Assembly: GCA_022827425.1 (NCBI GenBank)
Contig: JAJDSZ010000129.1
Location: forward strand, 27,084-91,083
Reading direction: 5' to 3'
DNA length: 64,000 nucleotides
Origin: Pseudomonadales bacterium
GTDB lineage: Bacteria; Pseudomonadota; Gammaproteobacteria; Pseudomonadales; Pseudohongiellaceae
The notes beneath the pieces are model-generated. The model was not told the origin of the DNA. It ran no database searches and saw nothing but the letters and a program-made list of their open reading frames with translations. Of this stretch, positions 1 through 9,645 are shown one piece after another (the stretch's first letter is position 1; each line of letters begins with the position of its first letter). The translations under genes and the position numbers were made by a program.

Positions 1-1078
1 CGATTTCTTCCCGCAGTTTGGTCAGGGCCCGGTCGACCGCGGGTTCGCCGCCGGCGGCGAGGGCGTACAGGTATCCCCGTCCGATCATGCAGGCCTTCGC
101 TCCCATCGCCAGCGCCTTCAGAACATGGGTCCCGCGGCGCACGCCGCCGTCGAGAATGACTTCGATGCGATCGCCCACGGCGTCGACGATGGGTCCGAGT
201 TGATCAAAAGGCGCAGTGGAGCCGTCGAGCTGGCGGCCGCCGTGGTTGGAAATCATGATGGCGCTGGCGCCGATATCCACCGCGCGGCGGGCGTCGTCCA
301 CCGACATCACGCCCTTGACCGCGAAAGGCCCGCCCCAGCGCTGGATCGCCTCTTCGGCGTCCTTCCAGGTGATCGAGCGGTCGAACTGGCTGTTGATGTA
401 ATCGATGACCGAGATGAGCTTGCTGGTGCCCTCGTCGATTTGTCCGGCCACATTGGCGAGTTCGAACTTCCGCGAAGTGAGGTAGTTGAGGCTCCAGTGC
501 GGGTGGGTGCAGAAGCTGAACAGGCTCTTGAGACCGAAGCGCGGCGGCGTCACCATGCCGGTGCGCAGGTCGCGTTCGCGGTTGCCCGCCACCAGGGTGT
601 CCACGGTAAGGCAGATGGCGGAAAAATCGGCTTCCCTGCAGCGCTCGATGAAATCCCAGCTCATGGCTCGGTCCTTGTGGATATAGAGCTGGTAGCACTT
701 GGGCCCCGGCGTCAGGGCGCCGATTTCCTCGATGCTCGTGGTGGCGATGGTGGACAGGCTGTACATGGTCCGGTGCTTGTGAGCCATGCGGCAGACGGCG
801 TTTTCGCCGTGATGATGGAACAGCCGCGACATCGCCGTGGGCGAGCAGAATACCGGCCAGTCGAGCTTCTGGCCGAGCACGTTCACCGAAAGATCGAGAT
901 TCGACAAGTCCGCCAGGGCGTCGGGAATCAGCCGGACCCGGTCGAAGGCGCTGGTATTGCGGCGCAGGGTGATCTCGTCATCGGCGCCGCCGTCGATGTA
1001 ATGAAACAGGGGCGCGGGCAGCCGCTTCCTGGCGAGCTTGCGAAAGTCGGCCGGATTGTGGCAATCGCTGATGCGCAA
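1..1078 (-). CDS. FMN-dependent alpha-hydroxyacid dehydrogenase (LldD/glycolate oxidase family), 3' end outside window
   Basis: Oxidises a 2-hydroxyacid such as L-lactate to the 2-oxoacid using FMN. About 359 residues are visible and the frame runs off the left edge, so the last few residues are missing. I see the N-terminal YIDGGADDE stretch, LTVDT in the barrel, the catalytic SNHGGRQLDG with His279 and Arg282, and the FMN-phosphate region DGGVRRG followed by GRGYLYA. The start is taken as TTG at 1078: it has AAGGA six bases upstream and an in-frame stop just before it, and no ATG fits. It lies 37 bp downstream of an MFS transporter on the same strand, so a hydroxyacid uptake and oxidation pair is likely. 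The exact substrate cannot be told. Confidence 0.88.
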   Translation of the reverse strand, partial: MRISDCHNPADFRKLARKRLPAPLFHYIDGGADDEITLRRNTSAFDRVRLIPDALADLSNLDLSVNVLGQKLDWPVFCSPTAMSRLFHHHGENAVCRMAHKHRTMYSLSTIATTSIEEIGALTPGPKCYQLYIHKDRAMSWDFIERCREADFSAICLTVDTLVAGNRERDLRTGMVTPPRFGLKSLFSFCTHPHWSLNYLTSRKFELANVAGQIDEGTSKLISVIDYINSQFDRSITWKDAEEAIQRWGGPFAVKGVMSVDDARRAVDIGASAIMISNHGGRQLDGSTAPFDQLGPIVDAVGDRIEVILDGGVRRGTHVLKALAMGAKACMIGRGYLYALAAGGEPAVDRALTKLREEI

Positions 1079-1115
1079 AACAGATCCTTATGCGGATTTC
1101 CGGGGCGCCATTGCG

Positions 1116-2483
1116 TCAGCGGTCGGCGCCGTGAACCTCGTGCAGGCTGTCGCCGGAAGTCTCGCTCAGGGTCCACACACAGAGCAGCGAGGCCAGCGAG
1201 GCGATGGCGATATACACCGAAACCCAGACAACGGCGTATTCGGTCCACAGAATCGTGGCGATGGTGGGAGCGAAGGCGCCGCCCATGATCGCGCCGATCT
1301 GGTAGCCCAGGGATGCGCCGGAATAACGCACTTCGGTGCTGAACAACTCGGTGTAGTAGGCCGCCTGTGGACCATACATCATGCCGAGGAAGCAAAGCCC
1401 GCCGGTGACGCCGAGCACCACCAGCCAGAACTGTCCGGTATCCACCAGCGGGAACAGGGCAAAGGCCCAGACGCCGGTGAGAATCGCGCCGAGCATGAAT
1501 ATGCCGCGCCGGCCGTTCCTGTCGGAATAGCCCGCGGCCCAGAACTGGAAGGGAATCTGCAGGGCCGAGGCAAGCAGCACCGCCCACAGCATTTCGTCCC
1601 GGCTCATCCCCGCCACGCCCTGGCTGCCATAGGCGAGAATGAATCCGATCAGGATGTAGAAGGACACCTGGATGGAAAGAAAGGCCCCCGCCGCCAGGGC
1701 AATGGTGCGCGGGTACTTGATCAGGGCTTCGAGCACCGGCGAGCGGCGCACGGTTGGCGCCGCCTGTTCATCTTCCCGCTGCGCTTCCCGCAGCATCTGC
1801 AATTCGCGGAAGGCCACGGTGTCCTCGAGCTTCAACTGCACGTACAGGCTGATGCCGATCAGCATGACGCTGGCGAGGAAGGGAATGCGCCAGCCCCAGG
1901 CCTGGAAGAATTCGTCGGAAACCATGGCGCTGATGATGATGAAGGCCATGTTGGCGAGAATCACCCCCACCGGCGCCCCGGCCTGGGCATAGGCGCCGAA
2001 CCAGCCCCGCTCATTGGACGGCGCGCTTTCGGTGACGAGCAGCATCGCCCCGCCCCACTGGCCGCCGATGGCAAGGCCCTGGCAGAAGCGCAGCACCGTC
2101 AGCAGGATGGGCGCCGCGATGCCGATGGTGGCATAGGTGGGCAGCAGGCCGATCAGGGTCGAGGCCACGCCCATCAGCATCAGGGCGATGACCAGGGTGC
2201 GCTTGCGGCCGATGCGGTCGCCAAAATGGCCGAACAGGATGCCGCCCAGGGGCCGGGCGATAAAACCGAAGGCGAAGGTGCCAAAAGAAAGGATCAGGCC
2301 CACCGTGGGAGAGCTTTCCGGAAAGAAGGCCGCCGGGAAGATCAGCGCGGCGGCCGTGGCGTACAGGAAAAAGTCGTACCACTCGATGCTCGTGCCGGCA
2401 AGAGCGGTCAACGCCACGGTGCGCATGTTCTGTTCCCGGTGCGCTTCGGCCTGCTGCACCGTGGTGGATTCATTGGCGGCCAT
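1116..2483 (-). CDS. MFS transporter, metabolite:H+ symporter (MHS) type
   Basis: An inner-membrane proton symporter of 455 residues with about 12 hydrophobic segments. The N-terminus carries the WYDFFLY signature typical of the ProP/ShiA/KgtP group. The loop RPLGGILFGHFGDRIGRKR is the MFS motif between helices 2 and 3. The ATG at 2483 is preferred over an upstream in-frame one because AAAGGAG lies just before it and the family starts near here. It probably shares a transcript with the downstream hydroxyacid dehydrogenase, which suggests an organic acid as substrate (inference). Confidence 0.88.
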   Translation of the reverse strand: MAANESTTVQQAEAHREQNMRTVALTALAGTSIEWYDFFLYATAAALIFPAAFFPESSPTVGLILSFGTFAFGFIARPLGGILFGHFGDRIGRKRTLVIALMLMGVASTLIGLLPTYATIGIAAPILLTVLRFCQGLAIGGQWGGAMLLVTESAPSNERGWFGAYAQAGAPVGVILANMAFIIISAMVSDEFFQAWGWRIPFLASVMLIGISLYVQLKLEDTVAFRELQMLREAQREDEQAAPTVRRSPVLEALIKYPRTIALAAGAFLSIQVSFYILIGFILAYGSQGVAGMSRDEMLWAVLLASALQIPFQFWAAGYSDRNGRRGIFMLGAILTGVWAFALFPLVDTGQFWLVVLGVTGGLCFLGMMYGPQAAYYTELFSTEVRYSGASLGYQIGAIMGGAFAPTIATILWTEYAVVWVSVYIAIASLASLLCVWTLSETSGDSLHEVHGADR

Positions 2484-2668
2484 GGGCTCTCCTTTCAGTG
2501 AGGGTTCGCAGCCTGTCTTGCGGGTTCTCCGGGTTCCCGACAAACCGGAAAGGCAATCGAGAATAGCAGGAAACCCCGGCCATGCACAGGAGCCTGCGCC
2601 GCAGGCTCCGGGAGGCAACATGATGTATCATCCGCCGCTCATTCATTTCCGGCGGGAGGAGCGCAACA

Positions 2669-3940
2669 GTGGAACAGGAAACCATCGCCATACATGGCGG
2701 CTACGAGACTGACGCGACCACCAGGGCGGTTGCCGTCCCGATTTTCCAGACCGTGGCCTACGAATTCGACGACGCCAAGCACGGTGCGGACCTGTTCGAT
2801 CTCGCGGTCCCCGGCAATATCTACACCCGGATCATGAATCCCACCAATGCGGTGCTCGAAGCGCGCATGGCGGCGATGGAAGGCGGCCTCGCCGCGCTCG
2901 CGGTGGGTTCGGGCATGGCGGCGATCAATTACTCGATCCTGACCCTGGCCAGCGCGGGCAACAACGTCATCACCGTGCCCCAGTTGTACGGCGGCACCTA
3001 CACGCTGTTCGCCCACATGCTGCCGAGCCAGGGCATCGAGGTGCGCTTTGCCGAAGACGATTCGGCCGCGGCGCTGGAAAAACTCATCGACGGGAACACC
3101 CGCGCCATCTACTGCGAAACCATCGGCAACCCCGCGGGCAACATCATCGACCTGGAGCCCATCTGCCGGATGGCGCACAGGCACGGGGTGGCGGTCATCG
3201 TTGACAATACCGTGCCCACGCCGGCGCTGTGCCGGCCCATCGACTACGGCGCCGACATCGTGGTGCATTCCCTGACCAAGTACGTGGGTGGCCACGGCAC
3301 TTCCATCGGCGGAGTGATCGTGGATTCGGGCAAGTTCCCCTGGGCCGAACACGCCCAGCGCTATCCCGAGCTGAACAATCCCGAACCTTCGTATCACGGC
3401 ATCGTCTACACCGAAGCCCTGGCCGAGGCGGCTTTCATCGGCCGCGCGCGCACGGTTCCCCTGCGCAACACCGGCTCTGCCCTGTCTCCCATGAATGCCT
3501 TTCTCATCCTGCAGGGTCTGGAAACCCTCAACCTGCGCATGGAACGGCATTGCGAGAACGCCATGGCCGTGGCCGAATATCTGTCGAGCCACGACAAGGT
3601 GGAATGGGTCAGCTTTGCCGGGCTGCCAGCGGACCCGGGTCACGCCCTGGCGCGGAAGTACTGCGGCGGCACACCGGCTTCCCTGCTTACTTTCGGGGTG
3701 AAGGGCGGCTTCGAGGCAGGCGTGCGGTTCTACGACGCCCTGCGAATGATCAAGCGCCTGGTGAATATCGGCGACGCCAAGACCCTATCCTGCCACCCCG
3801 CGTCAACCACCCACCGGCAACTGACCGAGGCAGAGCAGTTGACCGCCGGCGTGCGCCCGGAAACCATCCGCCTGTGCATCGGCATCGAGCACATCAAGGA
3901 TATTCTGGCGGATATCGAACAGGCGCTGGAAGCTGCCTGA
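2669..3940 (+). CDS. metY: O-acetylhomoserine sulfhydrylase / Cys-Met metabolism PLP enzyme
   Basis: A PLP enzyme of 423 residues, the usual length for O-acetylhomoserine (thiol)-lyase, which makes homocysteine from O-acetylhomoserine and sulfide. The N-terminus AIHGGYETDATT, the YTRIMNPT motif, the substrate-loop PQLYGGTYTLF and the PLP-binding HSLTKYVGGHGT (Lys204) all fit. It starts with GTG at 2669 behind GGAGGA. It is transcribed divergently from the MFS gene, with a 185-bp gap. Cystathionine gamma-synthase or methionine gamma-lyase activity is possible, but length and motifs favour MetY. Confidence 0.88.
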   Translation: MEQETIAIHGGYETDATTRAVAVPIFQTVAYEFDDAKHGADLFDLAVPGNIYTRIMNPTNAVLEARMAAMEGGLAALAVGSGMAAINYSILTLASAGNNVITVPQLYGGTYTLFAHMLPSQGIEVRFAEDDSAAALEKLIDGNTRAIYCETIGNPAGNIIDLEPICRMAHRHGVAVIVDNTVPTPALCRPIDYGADIVVHSLTKYVGGHGTSIGGVIVDSGKFPWAEHAQRYPELNNPEPSYHGIVYTEALAEAAFIGRARTVPLRNTGSALSPMNAFLILQGLETLNLRMERHCENAMAVAEYLSSHDKVEWVSFAGLPADPGHALARKYCGGTPASLLTFGVKGGFEAGVRFYDALRMIKRLVNIGDAKTLSCHPASTTHRQLTEAEQLTAGVRPETIRLCIGIEHIKDILADIEQALEAA

Positions 3941-4109
3941 TCTCGAATCGGGGCCGGAGCCTCCCGACGGGGGTCCTGCGACTGTGAGCAGGATGACGGT
4001 TGGGGACCTGGTCCGGCCCGTTGAGGTCAACGGCAGCAGCTACCAGCGGATCCAGCCCCGCAACTGAATGGCGTTGAACGGGGCCTCGAAGCCGCTTTGG
4101 CGGCGGCGA

Positions 4110-6518
4110 TCAGGTCGTATTGGTTTGCAGGGGACCATGGGACGGCTCCAGCCCGGCGGCGGCATGGAGAATCATGTCCGCGGTGACCGGCACCCGGTTG
4201 AACTGATGCCCGCCGAGCGCATCGGCGATGGCGCAGAGCAGCGCCGCCGAGGCGCAGCCCTGGATCGGCTCGCCGATGCCCCGGGCGCCCACCGGGTTCT
4301 CCGGGTCCGCCATGCTCACGGCGTCATGGTCCATGGGCGTGGGCACATCGAGAACCGTGGGAATCTTGGCCTGCCACAGGCTGGTGGCGGCGGGCAGGCC
4401 ATTTTGCGGATCGTAGGCGTGGCGCTCGAAACCAGCCATGCCGAATCCCATCACCGCCGCGCTCTTGGTCTGGATTTCGAGTCCCCGGGGGTGGAGCACG
4501 GTGCCGCAGTCGGCAACGCCGAGATAATCGAGAATCTCGTACTTGCCGGTTTCGGTGTCGAGTTCGATTTCGATGAATCCCACGGCAAGGGCCGGCGGCG
4601 TGCCGTCCCTGTCGAGATTGTCCCTGGCCACGCCGATGAGTCCGGTGCCTGCAAGGGCTGCCACGGAGCGGCTGGTAATGGGATTGATGTCCTCGGGCGC
4701 CAGTTCGCCGCTGTAGCGGCCGCCGAGTTCTATCGCCCGGGCGGCGGCATCGGCATAGGTGATGAAGCGCGACGGGTCCTCCCGCAGAAACACCCGCTCG
4801 TTGCCGATGTCGTAGTCTTCCGTGGCGCCGCCGAGTTCGATGGCGGCGATTTCCAGCAGCTTCCGGACGGCGTCCACGGCGGCGACATAGTTGGTCCGGG
4901 TCATGGTGAACGAGGTATTGCTGCCGAACTGGCCGTTATTCCAGGGCAGATGCTTGCGGGTGTCGCCGCGTTCGATGATGGTATTGTCCCAACTGTGCCT
5001 GAGCACCTCCGCCGCGACCCGGGAAGTCGAAGAATACGAATAGGTGCCGAGATTGCCGACGCCAGTATGGATATGCAGCTTGCCGTCCGGCGTGATGCGC
5101 ACGAGTCCGTCGAAACCGCTGCTGCCGGCTGAGTGGTAGGCCTGACCCACGCCGACTCCGATCACTTTCGAGCCGTTGCGCCGACCGCTGCGGGCGCGGC
5201 GGCCGGCCCAGTCGAATCGCTCTGCGCCCATGGCGAGGGCTTCGCTGATATAGGCCGATGTCATGCCGCCCCGGTTGGGGCCATAGCTGGAATCGCTTCC
5301 CGGCGCATTGATCTGGCGGATGGCGAGCGGGTCCAGGCCGAGTTCCCGGGCGGCCCGGTCGAACATGGGCTCCACCGCGGCATGGATCTGATTCTGGCCC
5401 GGCCCACGCTGCGGGCCCTTGGGCGGCGTATTGGTGATCAGGGGCACGCCGCGAAAGCGCATGGCCTCGGGCTGGTAGATCAGCGAAAAGGAATCCGCCG
5501 CGGCGAGCCAGTCGCTGAAGCCGCCGTAGGAGCCGTTGTCCTGGATCAGGTACAGGTCCGCAGCAAGCAGGCGGCCATCGCTGCGGAATCCCATTTTCAC
5601 CCGGCCCTGAAAGCCATGCCGCGCCGAGCCGATGAAGTATTCTTCCTCCCGGGAAATGCGCAGCATGACCGGGCGATTGATCAGGCGCGAAAAATGGGCG
5701 GGAATCGCCATGGCGGGATAGGCGGCGCCCTTGGAGCCAAAGCCGCCGCCGCAGAATTCGGCGATAAAGACGATGTCTTCGGGGCTGACGCCAATCAGGC
5801 CGGACAGCATGGGCAATGGGAAGGTGCCGCTCTGGCAGGAGCCGTACACGAAGCACTTGCCGTTTTCCCAGTAGGACAGCGCCGAGCGCGGCTCCATGGA
5901 ATGGTGGGAATGGCTGGCGTTGACGAAGCTCTGGTCGAGAACGTGGTCGGCCCTGGCGAATCCGGCTGCCACATCGCCATAGGCCCACTCCCGCGCCGCT
6001 TCGCCCCGGGGAAGCCGGCCCTGTTCGAATTCGCGGAACTGCTCCTCGGTCCAGTGCAGGTCGAGCATTTCATCGCGCATGGCGTAGTTGCCCACATTGC
6101 CATTGGCGCGGGCGTTGGGGCCGCCGGGGCGCAGACTGGTGAGCGGGTCGGTGACGAAGGGCAGGCGTTCGATATCGAAACTGATCTGCCCGATGGCGTC
6201 CTCGGCGCTGCGCTCGTCCACCGCGGCAACGGCAAGAATGGGGTCGCCGACGAATAATGGCTCATTTGTGAGCAGCGGCGGCTGGGGGAAAGGCGCCACA
6301 GGCACGTCATCGGCGGTCATGACGCCGACAACGCCGGGCATTTCGAGAGCGCGGGAAAGATCCAGGTTTCCGACCCTGGCGTGTGGTGCCGGGCTGGTCA
6401 GCAGGCGGGCATAGACCATTCCCTCCACCCGGAAATCCTCGGCGTATTTTGCGCCGCCGGTCACCTTCGCCCGCACATCCGAAGGCGTGAAATCCTTCCC
6501 GATCAACGAGTAAGCCAT
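4110..6518 (-). CDS. xanthine dehydrogenase/aldehyde oxidase family, molybdopterin-binding large subunit
   Basis: An 802-residue molybdenum-cofactor catalytic subunit of the CoxL/XdhB type. Visible motifs are the N-terminal GKDFTPSDVRAKVTGGAKYA, the glycine-rich FCGGGFGSKG near residue 257, RGPGQNQIHAAVEP in the middle, and GARGIGEP near residue 750, which carries the active-site Glu. These enzymes normally need a 2Fe-2S subunit and an FAD subunit, and neither is encoded beside it. The gene is flanked by metY and glpK on the other strand. Substrate unknown; an orphan subunit using partners encoded elsewhere is the simplest reading. Confidence 0.87.
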   Translation of the reverse strand: MAYSLIGKDFTPSDVRAKVTGGAKYAEDFRVEGMVYARLLTSPAPHARVGNLDLSRALEMPGVVGVMTADDVPVAPFPQPPLLTNEPLFVGDPILAVAAVDERSAEDAIGQISFDIERLPFVTDPLTSLRPGGPNARANGNVGNYAMRDEMLDLHWTEEQFREFEQGRLPRGEAAREWAYGDVAAGFARADHVLDQSFVNASHSHHSMEPRSALSYWENGKCFVYGSCQSGTFPLPMLSGLIGVSPEDIVFIAEFCGGGFGSKGAAYPAMAIPAHFSRLINRPVMLRISREEEYFIGSARHGFQGRVKMGFRSDGRLLAADLYLIQDNGSYGGFSDWLAAADSFSLIYQPEAMRFRGVPLITNTPPKGPQRGPGQNQIHAAVEPMFDRAARELGLDPLAIRQINAPGSDSSYGPNRGGMTSAYISEALAMGAERFDWAGRRARSGRRNGSKVIGVGVGQAYHSAGSSGFDGLVRITPDGKLHIHTGVGNLGTYSYSSTSRVAAEVLRHSWDNTIIERGDTRKHLPWNNGQFGSNTSFTMTRTNYVAAVDAVRKLLEIAAIELGGATEDYDIGNERVFLREDPSRFITYADAAARAIELGGRYSGELAPEDINPITSRSVAALAGTGLIGVARDNLDRDGTPPALAVGFIEIELDTETGKYEILDYLGVADCGTVLHPRGLEIQTKSAAVMGFGMAGFERHAYDPQNGLPAATSLWQAKIPTVLDVPTPMDHDAVSMADPENPVGARGIGEPIQGCASAALLCAIADALGGHQFNRVPVTADMILHAAAGLEPSHGPLQTNTT

Positions 6519-6621
6519 AAGTTCCTCAAACTCCGCCGAATGAAAGCGACTTCATTGTAAAGCAAAACTCGCGGCAAAATTCATGAAACTCGCGAACTCG
6601 CGGGACACCCATCGGAACTCC

Positions 6622-6708
6622 TGTCATTCTGCGCGCAGTCGCAGAATCTCGTTGGGAGGCCACTCCGGGAGTTTCTGCGACTCCGCTTCGCTTCGCGCAG
6701 AATGACAG
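6622..6708. repeat. REP-like palindromic repeat, copy 1 (complete)
   Basis: An imperfect palindrome. It opens with GTCATTCTGCGCGCAGTCGC AGAATCTC and closes with the reverse complement, ending CGCGCAGAATGACAG. Related copies lie at 19901, 30025, 35584, 38161, 40127 and 41934. It sits between the molybdopterin dehydrogenase and the NhaC remnant. Confidence 0.85.
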
Positions 6709-6751
6709 ATGGCCAACCCGTGCGGTCGCGGCAGCTTTACTCACGGGGGAA

Positions 6752-7033
6752 TTGGTTCTAAGCTGCGGGGCATGGCTGGGGCAGCATCTTTGGAAAACCG
6801 CCGGCACGAATCTGTATCGTCATATTCACGCCATGGTATTGACCACGGGCCTGATTCCCCGGACCGCCGCGGGCGCCTTCTACGCGGCAACCCTGGGAGT
6901 GGCCGCGATCAAGTATGCGCCCTTTGCGTTTTTCAATTATCTTAACGCCTTCGTTTCCGTCGCCATGGCCGCGGCAGGCGCGGGCCTGCTGCGGCGCGGC
7001 GGCAAATCATTCCAGACAGCGGAAGGAGCTTGA
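6752..7033 (+). pseudogene. remnant of an NhaC-type Na+/H+ antiporter C-terminus
   Basis: The frame contains TTGLIPRTAAGAFYAATLGV and then KYAPFAFFNYLN with a following hydrophobic helix. This matches my memory of the end of NhaC antiporters (TLGV..YLPYAFFN). Only about 70 residues survive of a protein normally near 450-500, and no N-terminal part is found upstream, where a REP-like repeat sits instead. The stop overlaps the glpK ribosome site. It is probably a decay product; a short expressed peptide cannot be excluded. Confidence 0.5.
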
Positions 7034-7036
7034 GCC

Positions 7037-8518
7037 GTGCAGACCCATATTCTCGCGATCGACCAGGGCACATCCTCAAGCCGCGCGCTGGTGTTCGATG
7101 CGAAGGGCATGCTGCGGGGCCTCGCCCAGCAGGAATTCACCCAGCACTTCCCCAGGGACGGCTGGGTGGAGCACGATGCCGGGGAAATCTGGCGCACCAC
7201 CCTGGAAAGCTGCCGCGGCGCAATGCGGGACGCTGGCATCGAAAGCCGCCAGCTTGCCTGCATAGGCATCACCAACCAGCGGGAAACCACGGTTCTCTGG
7301 GACCGGGCAAGCGGCGAGCCGGTGCACCGGGCCATTGTCTGGCAGGACCGCCGCACGGCGAAACGCTGCCAGGAACTGAAACAGTCCCGGGTGGACGAAG
7401 CCGACCTGCAAGCCAGAACCGGCCTGCTGCTCGACCCGTATTTCTCCGCCACCAAACTGCAATGGCTGCTGAATGAAGTTCCCGGCCTGCGCCGGCGCGC
7501 CGAGACAGGGGAACTCGCCGCGGGCACCATCGACAGCTTCCTGCTGTGGAAACTCACCGGCGGCCGCAGCCACTGCACCGACGCCAGCAACGCTTCGCGC
7601 ACCATGCTGTTCAATATCGAGACCCAGCAATGGGACGCCGACTTGCTGGAGTTGTTCGAGATTCCCCGCCAGATTCTGCCGGAAGTGCGCGACAGCGCCG
7701 CCGATTTCGGCGCCAGCGAGCCTGAGTTGCTCGGCAGCGCGGTGCCCATCACCGGCGTGCTCGGCGACCAGCAGGCGGCGGCCTTCGGCCAGTGCTGCTT
7801 TCACCCCGGCGCCGCCAAAAGCACCTATGGCACCGGCTGCTTCCTGCTGATGCACACCGGCGACAAGCCCGTGTATTCCCGCAACCGCCTGCTGACCACA
7901 GTGGCTTACCGGCTCGATGGCAAACCCAGCTATGCCGTGGAAGGCAGCATCTTCATGGCCGGAGCCACCATGCAGTGGCTGCGGGACGAATTGCGGCTGA
8001 TTCGCAAGTCGGCCGAGTCCGCCGCCCTGGCGGAAGCATGCGCCGATGATTCCGGCGTCTATCTGGTGCCCGCCTTCACCGGGCTCGGCGCGCCCTATTG
8101 GGACCCGGACGCCCGGGGTGCCATCTTCGGCATGACCCGGGATACCGGTATCGCCGAAATCGTCGGCGCAGCCCTGCATTCGGTGTGCTACCAGACCCGG
8201 GATCTCACCGGCGCCATCGCCGCCGACGGCGTTGCGCTCGACCTGCTGCGGGTGGATGGCGGCATGGTGGCCAATGAAGTCTTCCTGCAATATCTCGCCG
8301 ACATTCTCGACTGCCGCGTTCACCGTCCGGCGGTGACCGAAACCACGGCGCTGGGCGCGGCCTGCATCGCCGGACTGCAAGCCGGCGTCTTCGCCTCCCT
8401 GGATGCCATCGCCGGGCTTTGGCGGCTGGACCGCGAATTCAGCCCGCGGCGGGATGCGGCCTGGCGCGACCGCAAGTACGCCGGCTGGCGGGACGCGGTG
8501 CGCCGGACCCTGGGTTAG
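7037..8518 (+). CDS. glpK: glycerol kinase
   Basis: Phosphorylates glycerol to glycerol-3-phosphate in the cytoplasm. 493 residues, the standard length. The N-terminal phosphate-binding DQGTSSSR starts at residue 9, followed by ITNQRETT and VWQDRRTA. The C-terminal half has the ATP-site [13 protein letters not shown] and [23 protein letters not shown] start at 7037 behind GGAAGGAG. The 3' end is 1 bp from the next gene, so it leads a tight glpK-phosphatase-lspA-DapA-like operon. No glpF or glpD is visible nearby. Confidence 0.95.
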   Translation: MQTHILAIDQGTSSSRALVFDAKGMLRGLAQQEFTQHFPRDGWVEHDAGEIWRTTLESCRGAMRDAGIESRQLACIGITNQRETTVLWDRASGEPVHRAIVWQDRRTAKRCQELKQSRVDEADLQARTGLLLDPYFSATKLQWLLNEVPGLRRRAETGELAAGTIDSFLLWKLTGGRSHCTDASNASRTMLFNIETQQWDADLLELFEIPRQILPEVRDSAADFGASEPELLGSAVPITGVLGDQQAAAFGQCCFHPGAAKSTYGTGCFLLMHTGDKPVYSRNRLLTTVAYRLDGKPSYAVEGSIFMAGATMQWLRDELRLIRKSAESAALAEACADDSGVYLVPAFTGLGAPYWDPDARGAIFGMTRDTGIAEIVGAALHSVCYQTRDLTGAIAADGVALDLLRVDGGMVANEVFLQYLADILDCRVHRPAVTETTALGAACIAGLQAGVFASLDAIAGLWRLDREFSPRRDAAWRDRKYAGWRDAVRRTLG

Positions 8519-8519
8519 T

Positions 8520-9149
8520 ATGGAACTGCATCTGTTGCGGCATGGCGAAACCCAGTGGAACCGGGACCGGCGGGTCCAGGGGCAATGCGATGTGGGCCTG
8601 AATGAAAAAGGCAACCGGCAGGCCGTGGAACTCGGCGAACGGCTGGCGGACACCCATTATGACGCCATCTATTGCAGCAGTTCGCTGCGCACCAAGGAGA
8701 CCGCCTGGCTAGCCTTTCCGGACCGTCACGAAGACCTGGTCTTTGTCGACGCCCTGCGGGAAATCGACCTCGGCCCCTGGGAAGGCCGCCTGCACGCGGA
8801 AATCGCCGTGGAAGACCCGGAATCACAGCATCACTTCTGGCACATGCCGCATTTGTTCCAGGTGGAAGGCGCGGAGACCTTCTTTGAGCTGCAGGAGCGC
8901 GCCATGCAGGCGATTCGCGGCATTGCCCGGCGGCATTTGGGCCAGCGCGTTGCCGTGGTCAGCCATGGCGCCCTGATCAAGTCGGTGCTGTGTTTCTTTG
9001 AAAAGCTGCCCATGCGCGACCTCTGGGCCTGGCATCCCATGCACAATTGCGCCCAAAGCATCGTGCAACTCGAGCGCTGCGGCGCCGGCGAGATTCTGCA
9101 ATACGCCGACCAGCCTTTCGCCCATGTCAAGGGCTCGCAAGTTGTCTAG
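8520..9149 (+). CDS. histidine phosphatase family protein (phosphoglycerate mutase-like)
   Basis: 209 residues with the LLRHGET signature at residues 5-11, where His8 is the phosphoacceptor. The second catalytic histidine is in VVSHGAL (His149). The DLGPWEGR segment is typical of the cobC/GpmB-like phosphatases. The ATG begins one base after the glpK stop, which implies translational coupling. The last 26 bp overlap lspA. The substrate cannot be deduced; candidates are alpha-ribazole phosphate, sugar phosphates or phosphoglycerate. Confidence 0.85.
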   Translation: MELHLLRHGETQWNRDRRVQGQCDVGLNEKGNRQAVELGERLADTHYDAIYCSSSLRTKETAWLAFPDRHEDLVFVDALREIDLGPWEGRLHAEIAVEDPESQHHFWHMPHLFQVEGAETFFELQERAMQAIRGIARRHLGQRVAVVSHGALIKSVLCFFEKLPMRDLWAWHPMHNCAQSIVQLERCGAGEILQYADQPFAHVKGSQVV

Positions 9150-9645
9150 CGTGCTGTCCCATAACAGAACGACGGATTTCCTCCTTTTCTGTCTGATTGC
9201 CGGGCTGACTCTTGCCTGCGCCCAGGCCGTGGGCTGGTGGGTGAACCAGAACATTCCCCTCCACGGCACCCTGGAGTGGAATGGCTTTGTCCATCTGACC
9301 CATATCCGCAACCACGGCGGCATCTTCGGGCTGCTGCAGGGCCATGGCTGGCTGTTCGGCGCACTCAGCCTCGGCCTGCTCGCGGGCATCGCGCTATGGC
9401 TGTTTGTTGGCGTCGGCATCTCGCGCTTCGAATACACCTGTTTCGGCTTTATCACCGGTGGCGGCCTGAGCAATGTCATCGACCGGCTCCTCCACGGCAG
9501 CGTGATCGACTACATCAACCTGCAGCACATCCCATACTGGAACTACATATTCAACCTCGCCGACGTGATGATTCACGCGGGAATCTGGCCGATGATCCTC
9601 TACGGCCTGCTGGCGCGCAAAACCACAAGGAACGCCGACCCATGA
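9124..9645 (+). CDS. lspA: lipoprotein signal peptidase (signal peptidase II)
   Basis: An inner-membrane aspartyl protease that removes the signal peptide of diacylated prolipoproteins. 173 residues with four hydrophobic segments. The catalytic aspartates are in GGGLSNVIDRLLHGSVIDYI (Asp120) and FNLADVMIHAG (Asp147). RNHGGIFGLL corresponds to the conserved N.GAAFG region, but with Gly-Gly-Ile in place of the usual residues. Starts inside the preceding phosphatase gene; a GTG at 9151 is an alternative. The stop overlaps the next ATG (ATGA). Confidence 0.9.
   Translation: MSRARKLSSVLSHNRTTDFLLFCLIAGLTLACAQAVGWWVNQNIPLHGTLEWNGFVHLTHIRNHGGIFGLLQGHGWLFGALSLGLLAGIALWLFVGVGISRFEYTCFGFITGGGLSNVIDRLLHGSVIDYINLQHIPYWNYIFNLADVMIHAGIWPMILYGLLARKTTRNADP

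Noticed and set aside
125-2501. Long plus-strand open frames opposite the dehydrogenase and MFS genes
   Set aside because: They are antisense shadows in GC-rich DNA: low-complexity, His/Arg/Gly-rich translations without any family motif, while the minus strand encodes clear enzymes.
3941-4109. Possible small gene MTVGDLVRPVEVNGSSYQRI after metY
   Set aside because: Only 24 codons, with no ribosome site and no known relative; probably chance or a relic.
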